A DNA stretch of 64,000 nucleotides from Calonectria ilicicola (taxonomy: Eukaryota; Ascomycota; Sordariomycetes; Hypocreales; Nectriaceae): NCBI GenBank assembly GCA_020809705.1, contig CP085829.1, positions 3,720,001 through 3,784,000 on the forward strand. Direction: 5' to 3'. The notes beneath the pieces are model-generated. The model was not told where the DNA came from and did not search any database. It saw only the letters and a list, made by a program, of their open reading frames with translations. Below, piece by piece: positions 36,001 through 47,620 of the stretch (within the stretch, counting starts at the first letter, position 1; the number at the start of each line of letters is the position of its first letter). The position numbers and the translations under genes are program-made.

Positions 36001-37448
36001 GTGACCACCGGTCGGCCCCCCACCACCGATGTCGATTCCGGCTTGACAATGGCAGCCATCAGCCCCGAGGGTGATGATCGGCCCTAGCGCATGCACTGCA
36101 GCCTGAAAATATTCTGCGGCGCTGGCCTATCGCTCAACCCTCCCATGCTACTAATATTTTAGGCCAGCTGCCGCCCACTCTATCAGGCAAAGGTAGGCTC
36201 CGGGTTGGTTTTCCGTGTTATTCCGTGCAAAGGGGCCGGAGAAGGTGCTGGACGAGCCCGTGTCCTCTGCGATTCTTCCCCGCAAAGATGGGCCTCCCGG
36301 CTCGGTGGGCCTCCCGAAAGTTGGAGCTAATTTGCGTCAATAGACCGGCGACGGCTGAGCAACAACGTTTCTCCCGAGAGCCAGATTGGCCGTTTTAGAC
36401 GGGCTTGTGGGGCCGGAGGTCATTGACTCGGGGGCCGGCACTAACCGGGAGCGAAACTGAGGGGAAAAGATCACTCACAGCACGAAGCCATGTCCAAAAT
36501 GGAAACCCGCTGAATGGCTGCATATCTGATGTGAATGAAGCAAGGCTTTCCGACCGACTGTGGAGAACGCCATCTTTTGGTCGTGCACAATCGAGGGGCT
36601 CCGCACACCGGAGGGGATACTTTGGTGCTCGCGCCCTGCCTGCTGATCGTGGTTCGCACCCCCGCGTTGTAAGGCAACGGTCGCCTCCTCGCCAAGCCCC
36701 CCCCTCAGCCCGATTTTACAATGCACAAAAACACAAAAGTGGCAGCTCAGCTCTCAGCGCCGACGCCACGCATGCCTTCTTTTCCGTGTTGATCACTTGC
36801 TTCACAAAAGTTGATGGCTATTGTGATGTGCATTTTTGTGGACGCCGAGATGATAGGCTGGTCGGAGCTGTCGGAGCCTCGAAAAGTTGCCTGCTGCACT
36901 TGGGTGCAGAGAGGCATGTCCCCAGTCACGAGGGGGCGCCACTCATGACGCAACGACGAAGATGTGTGGTGGAGCAGCAGCTGCAGCAGGTTGCTGACTG
37001 CTGACTGCCGGGACTTGAGAGAGCGACAGGCGTTGAACCAACAACCACCCCTGCTGAGTGAGAGAGGGTAATTTTTCTCTCTCTCTCTCTCCTGTACCGA
37101 TTTCTAGCCCCAGATTGGGTTATGCTTTTGTGCCTGTGCCGGCAGAGGGCTCTGACAGCGGCGTAGTACCCGTGGTATCCGCCAGACTGCACGCGATTGC
37201 GACGGCACTACGGAGTGCACCCGGTAGCTTTGCGCTAGGATCGCTCAGATCCGCAATCCCGCCCGCGGCTGCTAGGGCGGAAGCGGGATCTACTAGCCCC
37301 ATATGTCTTTTTTAGCATCACATCACGTCCAGGGCTCTCCACAAGCCCATCGTTCATCTTCACCTGGGAGGGACGGGCGAGATTTCCCAGGGCATGCCAA
37401 GATTGAAGCCGTTTGATACCCTAATTTATTTCTAATCGAATAGCTGCT

Positions 37449-38484
37449 CTATTTTCTGCCCCGTGGCACCAGCTTGACTGGCTCGGGGGCCACTACTTTA
37501 TTGGCAAAGGGCGTCAACTGCGGCTTGTGCAGGTTGGCTTTGTACTCTTTCCTCCCCCGGCAGACATTGATGGAAGAGCAATGATCCTCGACACTGGTTC
37601 CTCCGACAACCCACAGGAAGGAAGAGGACTGGTGGGAAGGCCAAAGGAACGAATAGGCATCATCAATAGCCCAATCCTTGATGCAGCGAAACACCATCCC
37701 CTGCTGAGTGATGAGGTTCCACCCAAATGACCCGCGTTGGACGGGATCGGTCGCATTGAAGACAGACCACAAGAAGCGAAGAGTTTCTGCGTCATGGATG
37801 ACGAAGGTACCCCCACGCGGGTGGTAGAAGGCGACTTGCAAAAGGCGCAAACACTGCGGTTTCTCGGTGCTCACGTAAATGGACACTGGGAAGCATTCAG
37901 AGTCTGGCGCTCTGTTCAGGGTCCACCCCATATGCGTGCGCGATAGCCCAAAGAAGGTCCTAGTGTCAATGTAAGAAGGGAGAGTTTGCACATAGCGCTG
38001 CTGCTTGATGACGTCCAAATTCTGCCGCAGAGACCCGCCAGTAAAGCACCAGATTGTCTCCGACCCGGTCATGTATCGAATATAGTGCTTATTCTGCAAC
38101 AGGCGGATGGCACCATGTTTGGCAGAATGGTTTGAGAGGAACTGGGTCAGCACCAGACCTGCTACTTGAGCGTATCGTCTCTCTGCAAACACAACTGGCG
38201 TCCCAAAGGCTGATGCTAGCCACAGGCCACACTTTTGCAATAGCACCTCGTCGCCATTGTCAAGGTACACGTTCATGGGCTGGCAAGATTAGCAAAAGGA
38301 GGGGTGGAGGGTGGAGGGTGGAGGGGAAAAGGGCATCAGAACGTACAACCCTCCAGGTGAGGCTCGCATGTGTTGGCCCCAAGAGGACGACCGGCTCAAC
38401 AGGCCCGGTACTTTGGCCCCCCATAATGAATGAGCTGGAGCTAAGCAAAAATACAAGATGGTCGACCAGGACGGACTCGGGCAT
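37449..38484 (-). CDS. Orphan protein, two exons
   Basis: Minus-strand exons 38484-38347 and 38279-37449 encode 322 aa; the 67-nt intron has GTACGT and CTAATCTTGCCAG signals and joins in phase 0 (LTWRV-PMNVYLDNGDEV). I do not recognise a family. The first exon has a hydrophobic stretch (VDHLVFLLSSSSFIMGG) that is more like a buried strand-turn than a signal peptide. The body is rich in aromatic residues and reads as a globular domain: LLQKCGLWLASAFGTPVVFAE, IRLLQNKHYIRYMTGSETIWC, RTFFGLSRTHMGWTLNRAPD, RLLQVAFYHPRGGTFVIHD and SFGWNLITQQGMVFRCIKDW. The C-terminal 40 residues are basic. The frame is preserved across the intron and codon use is gene-like, so I believe it is real. Confidence 0.6.
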
Positions 38485-41267
38485 GAGCTCGGGGAGGCAG
38501 CAGCGTGGATATAGTGCTCACCCGCTGTGCCCAGCTCTCTACCCAGCCATCTGCCCCCTCTCGGGCGGGTTCCCCAACCGGTCGCTCTCTGTTAATCTAG
38601 CCCAGGCGCAGCCGGCAGTTGCCCTGCATCAAAACAAAGACAGGATGTTGGTTGACTGATGTTTAGTCCCTGTACATTGCAGAGACTCGCGGATCAGTGG
38701 CGCCATTAGACCATGACCTCGCGGAGGCGGGGAGGTGCAAAAGGGAGGAGGTTTCTCATTTCAGTCTCGTGCATGGTATCCAAAACACTACACAAGCAGG
38801 GCTTGGTGGCCATTCGCAGGCGGCTGCAACTCTGCAGCCAAACGTCACTATTCACTCACAGTCCCTCATATTGACCACTGGCACCTCCTCCAGGACACGC
38901 AGTCTGACACACCGATACGACGCCCCCGCGAGGCAACCTGACGCCTGACCTGATGTGCATCGGCACTGTGCGTGCCAACACAGAGGTGGGCGAGCTCTCA
39001 ATGGCCGACGTCTTTGGGGGGGGAGGGGCATTTGGACGCCGCTGATAAGACGCCCCCCGGTGAGACAACCTGACGCCTCATTTGGAGAGAGAGAGAGCCT
39101 TCGGAAAAAGAAAATCTGAAAAGTCGGACAGACAGACACGAGGTCCTCGCGAGGCAAATCTGGGCGCCTAACTTCAAACTTGCGAGACCTTCCGGAAAAA
39201 GAAATTCAGAAACCCCCGATACGACACCCCCCTCACGAGGCAGATTGATTGATGCCTGACCTGACCTGAAGGCGACCTGACCTGGCCCGACTTTGATTCA
39301 GCCTGGACTGGATGGCCTTTGGGGAAAAAAGAAATTTCAGAAACCTTGCTAAATGACGAGGATCATTGACAGACGTAGCAGTGCAGTGAGACACAATGGA
39401 GGGGGCCAGAACACGCTGGAAAGCCCTCGCCTAGCTCAAAATGGGGGAGAACAAGCTGGCTTCTTCGTCGTGCAGCCAGCCAGCCAGCCAGCCAGCCAAA
39501 GATGGATGGATGGAGTGGACCGAAGAGAATGGACACGGGTGGAATGGTGGAATCCGGGCACCCAGCACTGCCAACAGCCCAAACGGGCATACCAACCTGA
39601 ACAGTGGACCGCTCGTTATCACGGTGGACCGCAGTGCCGTGAATAGGGCGCCGACCGGGGCCCGCGCCTACTAGTTTGCCTGTTAATTTCTTGCCCTCGG
39701 TATCGATAGTATCTTGGACTATATTTCCAGATACATATTTGTATTCGCGTAGGATTTGGCATCTGGGCCATCCTGTCTCTCGACAATTCGCTACGAGTAG
39801 CCCACGAAGCCTCGAAAAAAATTAATCGATACAAAGGCCTTGGCTTCTTTGGGACCAACATCTGCGACCGTTGCGTGCGCATTGCGGGGTTTTTTTTCCG
39901 CCGCACCCATTCAGAGGTTGTCATGAGCATAGCTGCTTGGTATGAAGCGAATATTCGTAGCTCGCGCAATCCCGAGCGCCATCCGGCGGGTTACGGCGTG
40001 CGTTGCTGTAGTTTCTGCTGTATCGGTTCTCCTCGTCGAATTGATTTGACTTCCCACTGCTCAGACGCGCTATTCGACAACCGTCCTCGGCCGTTCGAAC
40101 TATATCGTTAGCGAATTGACGAATTCGACTATATACCTACAACCAAGAATCAATGCAGTAGCCTCAGAACACGAAGAAAGCAATCGAAGCTCCCGTCAAG
40201 CACAATTTCGGGCGAGGAAACCAAGATGCTTGCACTGGTTTCGATATGCGACAATGGATTCCAGGGCGCAACTCGACATTTGCGACTTGGCCGAAGCGAA
40301 CTCGGGCGATTCGATTCGATTCAATATCAAGGCTCATCTGTCGTTGCTTCAAGCTTCAGGTCACACCAGGACGAGCAAAGGAGGTGCTTTTTATCTTGCG
40401 TCGCTTGTGTAAATCCTTCATGTTGTCGCACGAGGAACAGTTTCGTCTGCAATGTCACTTTGCGAACGAAGCAACTTTCCCAAAGCTCAATGATTCCTGA
40501 AGGTCTAGAGCACAACAATGGCATGCTGGCTGCGACTGGCAGCTGAAAGGAGGTCAGGAGCCAAGCTATGCACATCCATAACTGGACTGTTCAAGTTGGC
40601 GACGTCGCAAATCGGCTAGAGGACAGACTGGAGAAGGTCTTTCGATATCCGAAAGGGTACGAAGCTTGTTTGGTCGCAAAGGCCAATTGGCGGCTCCTCT
40701 CTTTCCGCTCTGCTCCTTCGAAATCGCCAAAGCAATGCGAGACGCGCCAATCTGTTCGTCTTTGGGCCGAGCCTGCGCAGTCGGCTCGTCAAGTGAACGC
40801 CCGTGTTCCGAACCCCCAGCGACGAAGCAACGCACCACGTCGCAGGATCGGGAGCACCGGCAAGTCATGGTGCAAGGGAGCTTGTTCATTTTGGCTAGAT
40901 CGACAGCGGCCTTTCCCGAAAGTATAAGCGGGTTTGTTGTTTCAAGCTTGGGTGCCAGAGATTAAAGTTGACAAGGTTTGTCACCATCAAAGTCTACTTG
41001 GCAGATACGCTCTGGGTACATATAATAGCACGGGATCAAATAAGAGCTATGCATGGGAGTCCTACCCGTGTTTTCCTTCCTTCACAAAACCACCACGTTG
41101 AATTGTTTATTCTTGCCTCCCTCGTAAACCGCCCTGAAACCAGAGCAGAAGGGATCAACTTCGACTACAACCACAAGAGGCGTGTCCGTCAATTGCCAGT
41201 ATTATTCAGTGTTCCTTGGTCAATAATATCAAGGATAGTGCCTAGCCTTTGGTCATCGCAGCTTGCA
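38485..41267. other. Gene-poor region with degenerate repeats
   Basis: No supported gene. It holds the four-copy degenerate repeat at 38911-39350 and a CAGCCAGC run at 39474-39498. From 39700 to 41267 many short frames occur on both strands, without recognisable domains. A TATA-like ATATAATAG lies at about 41020. Confidence 0.4.
38911..39350. repeat. Four-copy degenerate direct repeat
   Basis: A module beginning GATACGACGCCCCC and continuing GCGAGGCAACCTGACGCCTG recurs at about 38911, 39043, 39131 and 39218. In the last three copies it is followed by a second motif of the type CCTTCSGGAAAAAGAAATTC with AGAAACC. Spacing is irregular (about 132, 88 and 87 bp), and mismatches are spread over the unit, so this is an old tandem expansion. 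Confidence 0.7.
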
Positions 41268-41729
41268 TCAAGGGTCTCCGTCAGGTAGAGAAATTCTGGA
41301 AACAGTCCTGCGGAAATCGGCTCCTGAACTCGCAATTTTACCACCTAGAGCTTGTTCAAGGCTACCCTTTTTGCAGCAGCCGGGTTCCAACCAGAGCCAA
41401 GCGAAGGAGGTAGGTATCGTTGGATCAAGAAAATAGACGTGTACCTGAACGTTCCAAGTGGACTCGTCGCCGTCCATCTCAAAGCATCGCTGGGTGTCCA
41501 ACCCAATCTCTTCACCATCACCCAGACTCATCTCGCTACCATTACCCGGAAAGCAGGAAAAGACAGTCTCGTCCAAGTCAAACTCCTGTAAACACGGTTC
41601 AACATTGGCCGTGTTTAGTGGAGGTGGCAATACTCCTCTGAATCGTTCGATGCTTTGGACCTTCAGCAGCTCCTTCCTACCCACTTCAAGGAGCAGGGCC
41701 GCGTTGTAGACGGCCGACGATTCCCTCAT
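41268..41729 (-). CDS. Doubtful hypothetical protein
   Basis: An open frame of 153 aa starts at ATG 41729. Its first ~95 residues look protein-like and acidic (AALLLEVGRKELLKVQSIER, then EFDLDETVFSCFPGNGSEM), whereas the last 55 look random, so a splice near 41450 (GTACAC) may replace the tail. No family is recognised. It stands alone in a gene-poor, repeat-bearing stretch and could be a relic of a larger gene. Confidence 0.3.
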   Translation of the reverse strand: MRESSAVYNAALLLEVGRKELLKVQSIERFRGVLPPPLNTANVEPCLQEFDLDETVFSCFPGNGSEMSLGDGEEIGLDTQRCFEMDGDESTWNVQVHVYFLDPTIPTSFAWLWLEPGCCKKGSLEQALGGKIASSGADFRRTVSRISLPDGDP

Positions 41730-44454
41730 GATCAAGATTAATAAAAGACGGCTTGTAGCTAGGGGAGAATGCGCGGGAGCCAGATTGAAAACTAATCGAG
41801 GAGTCGGTCGGAGACGGAGATGGAGAATACGATGGTTCTTGGCAATAAGGAGACGCCGCTGCCCGTTTCGCGTGCGCGACGGGGAATTGGCGCGGTCGCA
41901 GGTGTTGTCAACGGTGGCGAGCCAACGGTTGATACTACCTTGTGTAGTGGGCGTTGTTTAACTCGAGTAAATACGATGAAGCGAGTTCAGGACGAACAAT
42001 ACTTTACGGGTTTACTACACACAGCATCGTGGCATGGACGGACTCTAACATGGCACGCGAAACCAACGGCAGCACGATGGGGGAGGGCAATATCGGCTTG
42101 TTTTTAAAAAATATTCTCCTACCCATCAAACGTTTGTGTCACCAGGACGCCGACGAAGTCGCATCTCGAAAGGTCCTCTTCGCTCTATATATAAACAAAC
42201 TCGTTGCCATGGCAATCCCTGCCAATAGCCCAGTGCCACCACGGCAGCGACGAGCAGCGACGAGCAGCGACGGCGACGGTAGCAACACGGGCGGAGGCCC
42301 TGTCTATCCTCAGTACAGGCACTCTACGATTCATCAATAACGCACGCTGGCGGGATCAAGGGTGCATGAGGTTAGTGCTGATGCGTGCTCAAACGAGCAC
42401 GCGAACCAGCTCAAGCCGCTGCCTACTGCTGCCTCTTGTTTAGGTCCAGATAAATGAGAAAAAAAAGAGGACGATTACAGTTAGCAAAATAAGCAAGTAT
42501 ACGGATACATCTAAACCGAACAAAGTTATAGCTAGAGAGAGGCTTTTTTTTGCGTGTTGAACCTTTGCCTTCTTGGTGGGCAGAAAAATTCCCAGTTGAC
42601 GAGAGCCTTGTTCGTTCATAGGCGGGGCCCGTCCTACATCATCGCAACAGAATCCCAAGAGCAACTCGCAATACAACCGACGCGCCCTCTCGCCTCGACA
42701 ACCGAGCATCCATTACATTCATAGCTATCTCGACTTCATCGACCGTTCTCCACGTAACCCCGACGAACGAGCTGCCAAGCGCAAGCACGATGAGGCAAAT
42801 AACGAATACACCAACATCCCACACCGACGCATAACAATAAATCTCAACCATGGAAAGATTACGACGACCTCACGGTGGCTCGCATCACAAGCACGTCCCC
42901 AACCGCTCCTTGCCTCGTCGACCGTATCGCACACCTCTTCCCCGATAAGTTAGCACCGCAATACCGAGCCGTTGGAGAGCACACTTGGGCTCACGAGCTT
43001 TGCTACCGATCGTGCCAGCTAGCCGCTCTCGCTGGCCGTCGTTCGACAAAATTTGGCAAAATTTTATAATGGAGAAGGGGCTTTTCCGCTGTATATACAG
43101 GAGAAGGTATGCGGTCTCGTCTGTACCATAGTTGCGGTACCAATAGGACTGCCGAGCCACGTGGTGAGGACGTCTCCTGCCTGAGGTTTCGCACGATTGG
43201 GCCAGCACTTGCGCAACCCTAATAGTAATACCCTCCGTCACATCCTTTTCGATCACCTTCTCTGTCATGCAAGTAAGTGTCTGGCTGACCACAAAGGGGA
43301 GTCATCCTAGAATGTAAATGTCTCCCACACACTTCTCTCTCTAGGCTTTCGCAGGGAAACGAAACGAAACGATCGTCCTTAACATATCACCGATTCTGGC
43401 ACATTTTATTTCCTAGCACGATAATTGTTCAGTAAATGTCGATTGTTCTAATACATCGGTCGAAATTCTGGTTCCTTTCTCCACTTTTATCCGCCCATAG
43501 CCGATCGGCAGACTCCAATGGCAGGGAGCTAAGGCAAGGCGTCAACCACAATGGCTGAGGAAATCTTTTACAAGCACCCTATTGCCATCTCCATGGAGGC
43601 GAAGCGTCACGGCGAGCAACTCGGCCACGCCATCGAGGACAGACACCGGTGCGGGAGGCGGCCCCCGGGCAGAGATCCACAGCACTAAATAGTGTTCGGT
43701 GCCCCGGCCCGTCCACACCGGCCAGGTGGGTCCCTGAATCGTTTGTTTTGTATATGGCCACCATATGGACGACGAGATGCGTGTCACACGATGCAAATTT
43801 CTCTCCGAGGAGAGCTGCGAAGATGATTTCCAAAATATGAATAAAGAATATAATTGAGAAGTATTTGTGTCGGGTTGAATTCATGCAGTGGGCTCCTGGG
43901 AAGCACCCGACGGAGCCACAATGATGACAGACGCTATCAGGGCGATCACTTTGCCTAGCCCTCATTATTCGATAAATAAGACGTATAATGAAACCCAATC
44001 GTTTGGAATCTCTGTTTTTTAACCTTATACATATGCATCTTTATTCATGTTTTTTTTTTCTTACATCTACTCTCTTTGCTCTGCAAGAGTGTACCTGCCA
44101 ATTTTTCTGTACTGCACCTGCATGATGACCGAATCTGATCCCTCATATTGCTTCTTTCGGATGATAATTTCTCCACGCGCTTCAAACAAACATCTGCTCA
44201 ACGTGAAGCCCGGCCGTGAAAAGAGGCCAGGACCAGTCATGTGATGTAAACAATTACCCCTCTCTCGGCTGCACTTTTTGGTTTGTTGTCTTCAAAACAC
44301 ATTCATTCCAAAAAAAAAAGGACACCGCACGTACACTGATAGAGACAGACGATCGGGTAAGTTTACTCAAGAGCTTTCGCCCACAACTGACTCAAACACA
44401 TTGTGCTGACTCTCCGTGACTCGAGGCCCTGACCAGGACCTTGCACACGCTAAC
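41730..44454. other. Gene-poor region
   Basis: About 2.7 kb without a supported gene. The direct repeat GCGACGAGCA occurs three times at about 42246-42270. Frames on the minus strand at 43542-43998 contain a few protein-like stretches but no start, family or splice pattern that I can defend. The last 100 bases lead into the PLPQQ gene. Confidence 0.4.
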
Positions 44455-46622
44455 ATGCCCGAAACGAGGCTGCAAAAGCGAAAGGCCAGTTCTAATGGCA
44501 ACCCGGAGCCGGCAAGACAACGACCTCGTAATATTCGGCAACCACGAGGCCGTCAAGGTAATTCATCAAGATCCGCGGAGTCATCAGCTGGCCCCGAGTC
44601 GGTAGAGCACCAACAACAACATGGACAGCAACAACACCATGGACAGCAACACCAGCATGGTCAGCAACAGCAAGAACAAGACCAAGGACAAGAACAGCGA
44701 GAACAAGAACAACCGCAACAACCACTGCCGCAGCAACAAGAACAGTCATTGCCGCAGCAAGTAGAACAACCATTGCCGCAGCAAGAAGAACAGCCATTGC
44801 CGCAGCAAGTAGAACAACCACTGCCGCAGCAGCAAGAACATCCACTGCCGCAGCAGGAAGACCAGCCATTGCTGCAGCAGGAAGAACAACCACTACCGCA
44901 GCAGGAAGACCAGCCATTGCTGCAGCAGGAAGAACAACCACTGCCGCAGCAGGAAGACCAGCCATTGCTGCAGCAGGAAGAACAACCACTGCCGCAGCAG
45001 GAAGAACAACAACTGCCCCAGCAGGAAGACCAGCCATTGCCCCAGCAAGAACAGCCATTGCCCCAGCAAGAACAACAACCACTGCCGCAGCAAGAAGAAC
45101 GACCACTGCCGCAGCAGCAAGAAGAACAACCACTGCCGCAGCAAGTAGAACAACCACTTCCGCAGCAGCAAGACGAACAACCATTGCCGCAGCAGCAAGA
45201 AGGACAACCACTGCCGCAGCAAGAAGAACAGCCATTGCCGCAGCAAGAAGAACAGCCATTGCCGCAGCGAGAAGAACAGCCATTGCCGCAGCAAGAACCA
45301 CAGCAACAACACCAGCCACAACAAGCGGTCGCCAGCAGCCACACCCATCCACGCCCATTAGATCAAAAAGACAATGAACCGGCATATGTTTTAGAGCACG
45401 GTACCTCACAGTCACAATCGCCTCGAAAGGCAGCAGCCTTGCACAGGCCGTCTCCATCGCTGACTCAAACGGAACCTAGCACAGCCAACAGCACGACGAG
45501 TGAAACGAAGGATACAAGCCATTGTCTTCAAAGTGAAGCTGTTGAGTCAGCCCTTGGTCTGCGTCTCTCTTCGAGACCCTTTGTCTTCGATGATATAGCC
45601 GTGTTGCCGCCAGCATTGAGGCCCCTCGTCAATATTCGAAATCACGAGGCAATCATACCCGAGACAGCCAAGGACCATTTTTTTGTGCATTGCGACCTCC
45701 ACCGACACTCTGGCGTCATGGATGCTCGACAAGTTCACCAGCATTGATCAAACTAAGGCTATCGATGAGCTTGACGAAATGCAAATGATCGTCAAGGAGT
45801 CGCACTATTGTCAACATAAGGAAGCTTCAGAGGCCGCATGGAACGACGGCGTCAATAGTCGAGTTCTATCCTTAGCTCTTCACCCCTTCTCAAAGCTTAA
45901 ACATCACAACATGTAAACCTTTTTTTCTCCATGTCCAAGGAAGATACTGATATTCATGGTGCAGCACATCGGCCCGGCCAGAACGCTGTCTCATCCCTGA
46001 GAATGTACGCGACGAACAACTTAACAGCAAGTTGGTTGATTACTCAATCAATTTGACTTTTTGCTCCGAAAATCCGCCGAGTGCCTCCCCAGATGATGTC
46101 ATTCGAACGCTGCTCTCACAAGTTCCTAATACGCGTCAAACCATGAACCAAACACGTTATGGACCTGTCCGGTTCAAGCCTGCGGCGATGAGCATTCAAA
46201 CAAAACCGGGACTTTTGCCGGGAGATCTCAAGAAGCTCTCTATATGGATCGCTTCTTGGATGGAGCAAATGCGTTACTTGCGGAGGGTAGTATACAACCG
46301 AAGAGTCGAGGCTGGGGAAAAGCCCGATGCACTAATAGATGCGATCAAGCTGCCCATACCCCACATTGTCGTTTTGGGAAGCATTTGGAAACTCTACCTT
46401 GCCCAAGACTTTGTAGACAAAACCGTTCTCAGCCCCTTGTTCAGTATTGGGGATACGGACTCGCTTGTGGGCGTGTGCAGACTTGTGAAATCGCTCCGCT
46501 TGCTAGCCAACTGGACAGACACCGAATATCGAAACTATATCCGAACAGAGATTCTGGGTCTGCCTGCGGCTAAATCGACTGAAGGAGTTGAACCGGGTTT
46601 GGCGAGTGCAGCTGTTGGGTAG
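44455..46622 (+). CDS. PLPQQ-repeat protein with PDDEXK_12-like C-terminal domain
   Basis: Best model: exons 44455-45684, 45734-45912 and 45965-46622, 688 aa. ATG 44455 (MPETRLQKRKAS) is the first good start. Residues about 50-290 are Gln-rich, mostly a 24-bp, eight-residue repeat PLPQQEEQ with about 24 degenerate copies. The C-terminal part resembles the fungal PD-(D/E)XK family PDDEXK_12: SEAAWNDGVNSRVLSLALHPF, TSARPERCLIPENVRDEQL, KLVDYSINL, MNQTRYGPVRFKPAAMSIQTK and IPHIVVLGSIWKLYLAQ. Candidate core residues are D495 and Q548-x-K550; I remember the family having E-x-K. The second intron (52 nt, CACAAC then GTAAAC) is good. The first is doubtful: a 49-nt GTGCAT...AAG intron or, alternatively, a one-base frameshift in the T7 run at 45678-45684. 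DNA cleavage is inferred only from the fold. Confidence 0.72.
44729..45310 (+). repeat. 24-bp coding minisatellite (PLPQQEEQ)
   Basis: About 24 tandem copies of a 24-bp unit (CCAYTGCCGCAGCAR followed by GAAGAACAA), with occasional three-base insertions or losses that keep the frame. It encodes the Pro-Leu-Pro-Gln-Gln repeat. Open frames on the other strand and frames are long only because of this periodicity. Copy number is expected to vary between strains. Confidence 0.9.
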
Positions 46623-47620
46623 ATATTACGAGGATGGTGTCACTGGTCATGTGTGCGTGTACTGTATGAGATTGGTGCAATGTTGTTGTGTCCCATGCCT
46701 AGCCAAACTGCCTCTTCTCCCTCTTGGGGCGCAAAGGATGCTGTATCACGTCCATAGAGTCTGCTACCAAAACTGAAATCATTGCCACGAATGAAACCCC
46801 TTTGCATCACCGGATTCCGCCAATTATAGAATCACTGTTACCGCGTGCGGCAGGCGCAAAAATAGATAAGACAATGCAGTCAAGTTATTCATCTTGGGTA
46901 ACAGCGAGGTACAAAGTAGCCGCGTCTGCTTCATCTTCCATTTTTATTTCTTCTCCTTTTCACCACCCCACGTTTATTTCATCCGCCACAGTCAATTGAG
47001 CTACGAGGAAGAAAGCGATGAAGAGGTGTCTCCGGTCTGCTCCCTGACAATGGAAGCGCCCCAAGCGGCTCGATGGTGCTTGAGTTGGATCATCATAAGT
47101 ATGGCGATCCAACTCAAAAGCCATCCAGTGTTAGTGGCGCCATCCTTACCGGAGAGCCTCTCAAAAACAGCTTTTTTTTAATCTCTTCATCACGGCGACA
47201 GTGCCTATAATTTTGGCCAGTGCTATCCCGGAGGTCGTTTAGCGGATCATATAACTATTGTAAAACAACCAAGCCAGCCCATTGATCGCACAGTATTCTT
47301 GACGAAAAGACTGGTCAGCTGTAAAGGGTGATCGTGTTAGATTCATTTCATTCAGCGGTGCTTCGGGCGGGCGGGCGGGCGTGGCCCCCTACAACACCGC
47401 TGGCTGGCACTCTGCTCAGCGGTCCTGTTCAGCGCTCTTGGCTAGTGTGCACGCTATACCGGTAGGCGAGTTACAGTGTGGCCAGCCCTGGGACCAACAC
47501 CGCCCTTCAATTGCATTCTTTGGGGCATTGCATAAATAAATTTACGTTAACCAACACGATGAATTTATCGTTTTATTACTGAAACTCTGCCGACCTACAC
47601 AACCCGGGGCTCGGCCATGT
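46623..47620. other. Intergenic region
   Basis: Between the PLPQQ gene and the SnoaL-like gene (convergent). A GCGG/GGGC run lies near 47367-47382. No gene is supported; some low-GC stretches occur near 46900-46990 and 47530-47580. Confidence 0.45.

Larger units (their letters stand above)
35352..37448. other. Gene-poor region with simple repeats
   Basis: No supported gene. Simple repeats are listed separately (35575-35660 and 35925-36000). A CTCTCT run is at 37075-37092. Open frames of 80-200 codons such as 36405-37004 lack ATG or any motif and overlap opposite-strand frames. Confidence 0.45.

Noticed and set aside
36405..37004. 199-aa plus-strand frame
   Set aside because: No ATG at its start, no recognisable domain, and overlapping opposite-strand frames.
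44492..45457. Long Cys/Ser, Leu/Phe and Ala/Val-rich frames on the minus strand
   Set aside because: Produced by the 24-bp PLPQQ repeat in the other frames, with no independent motif.
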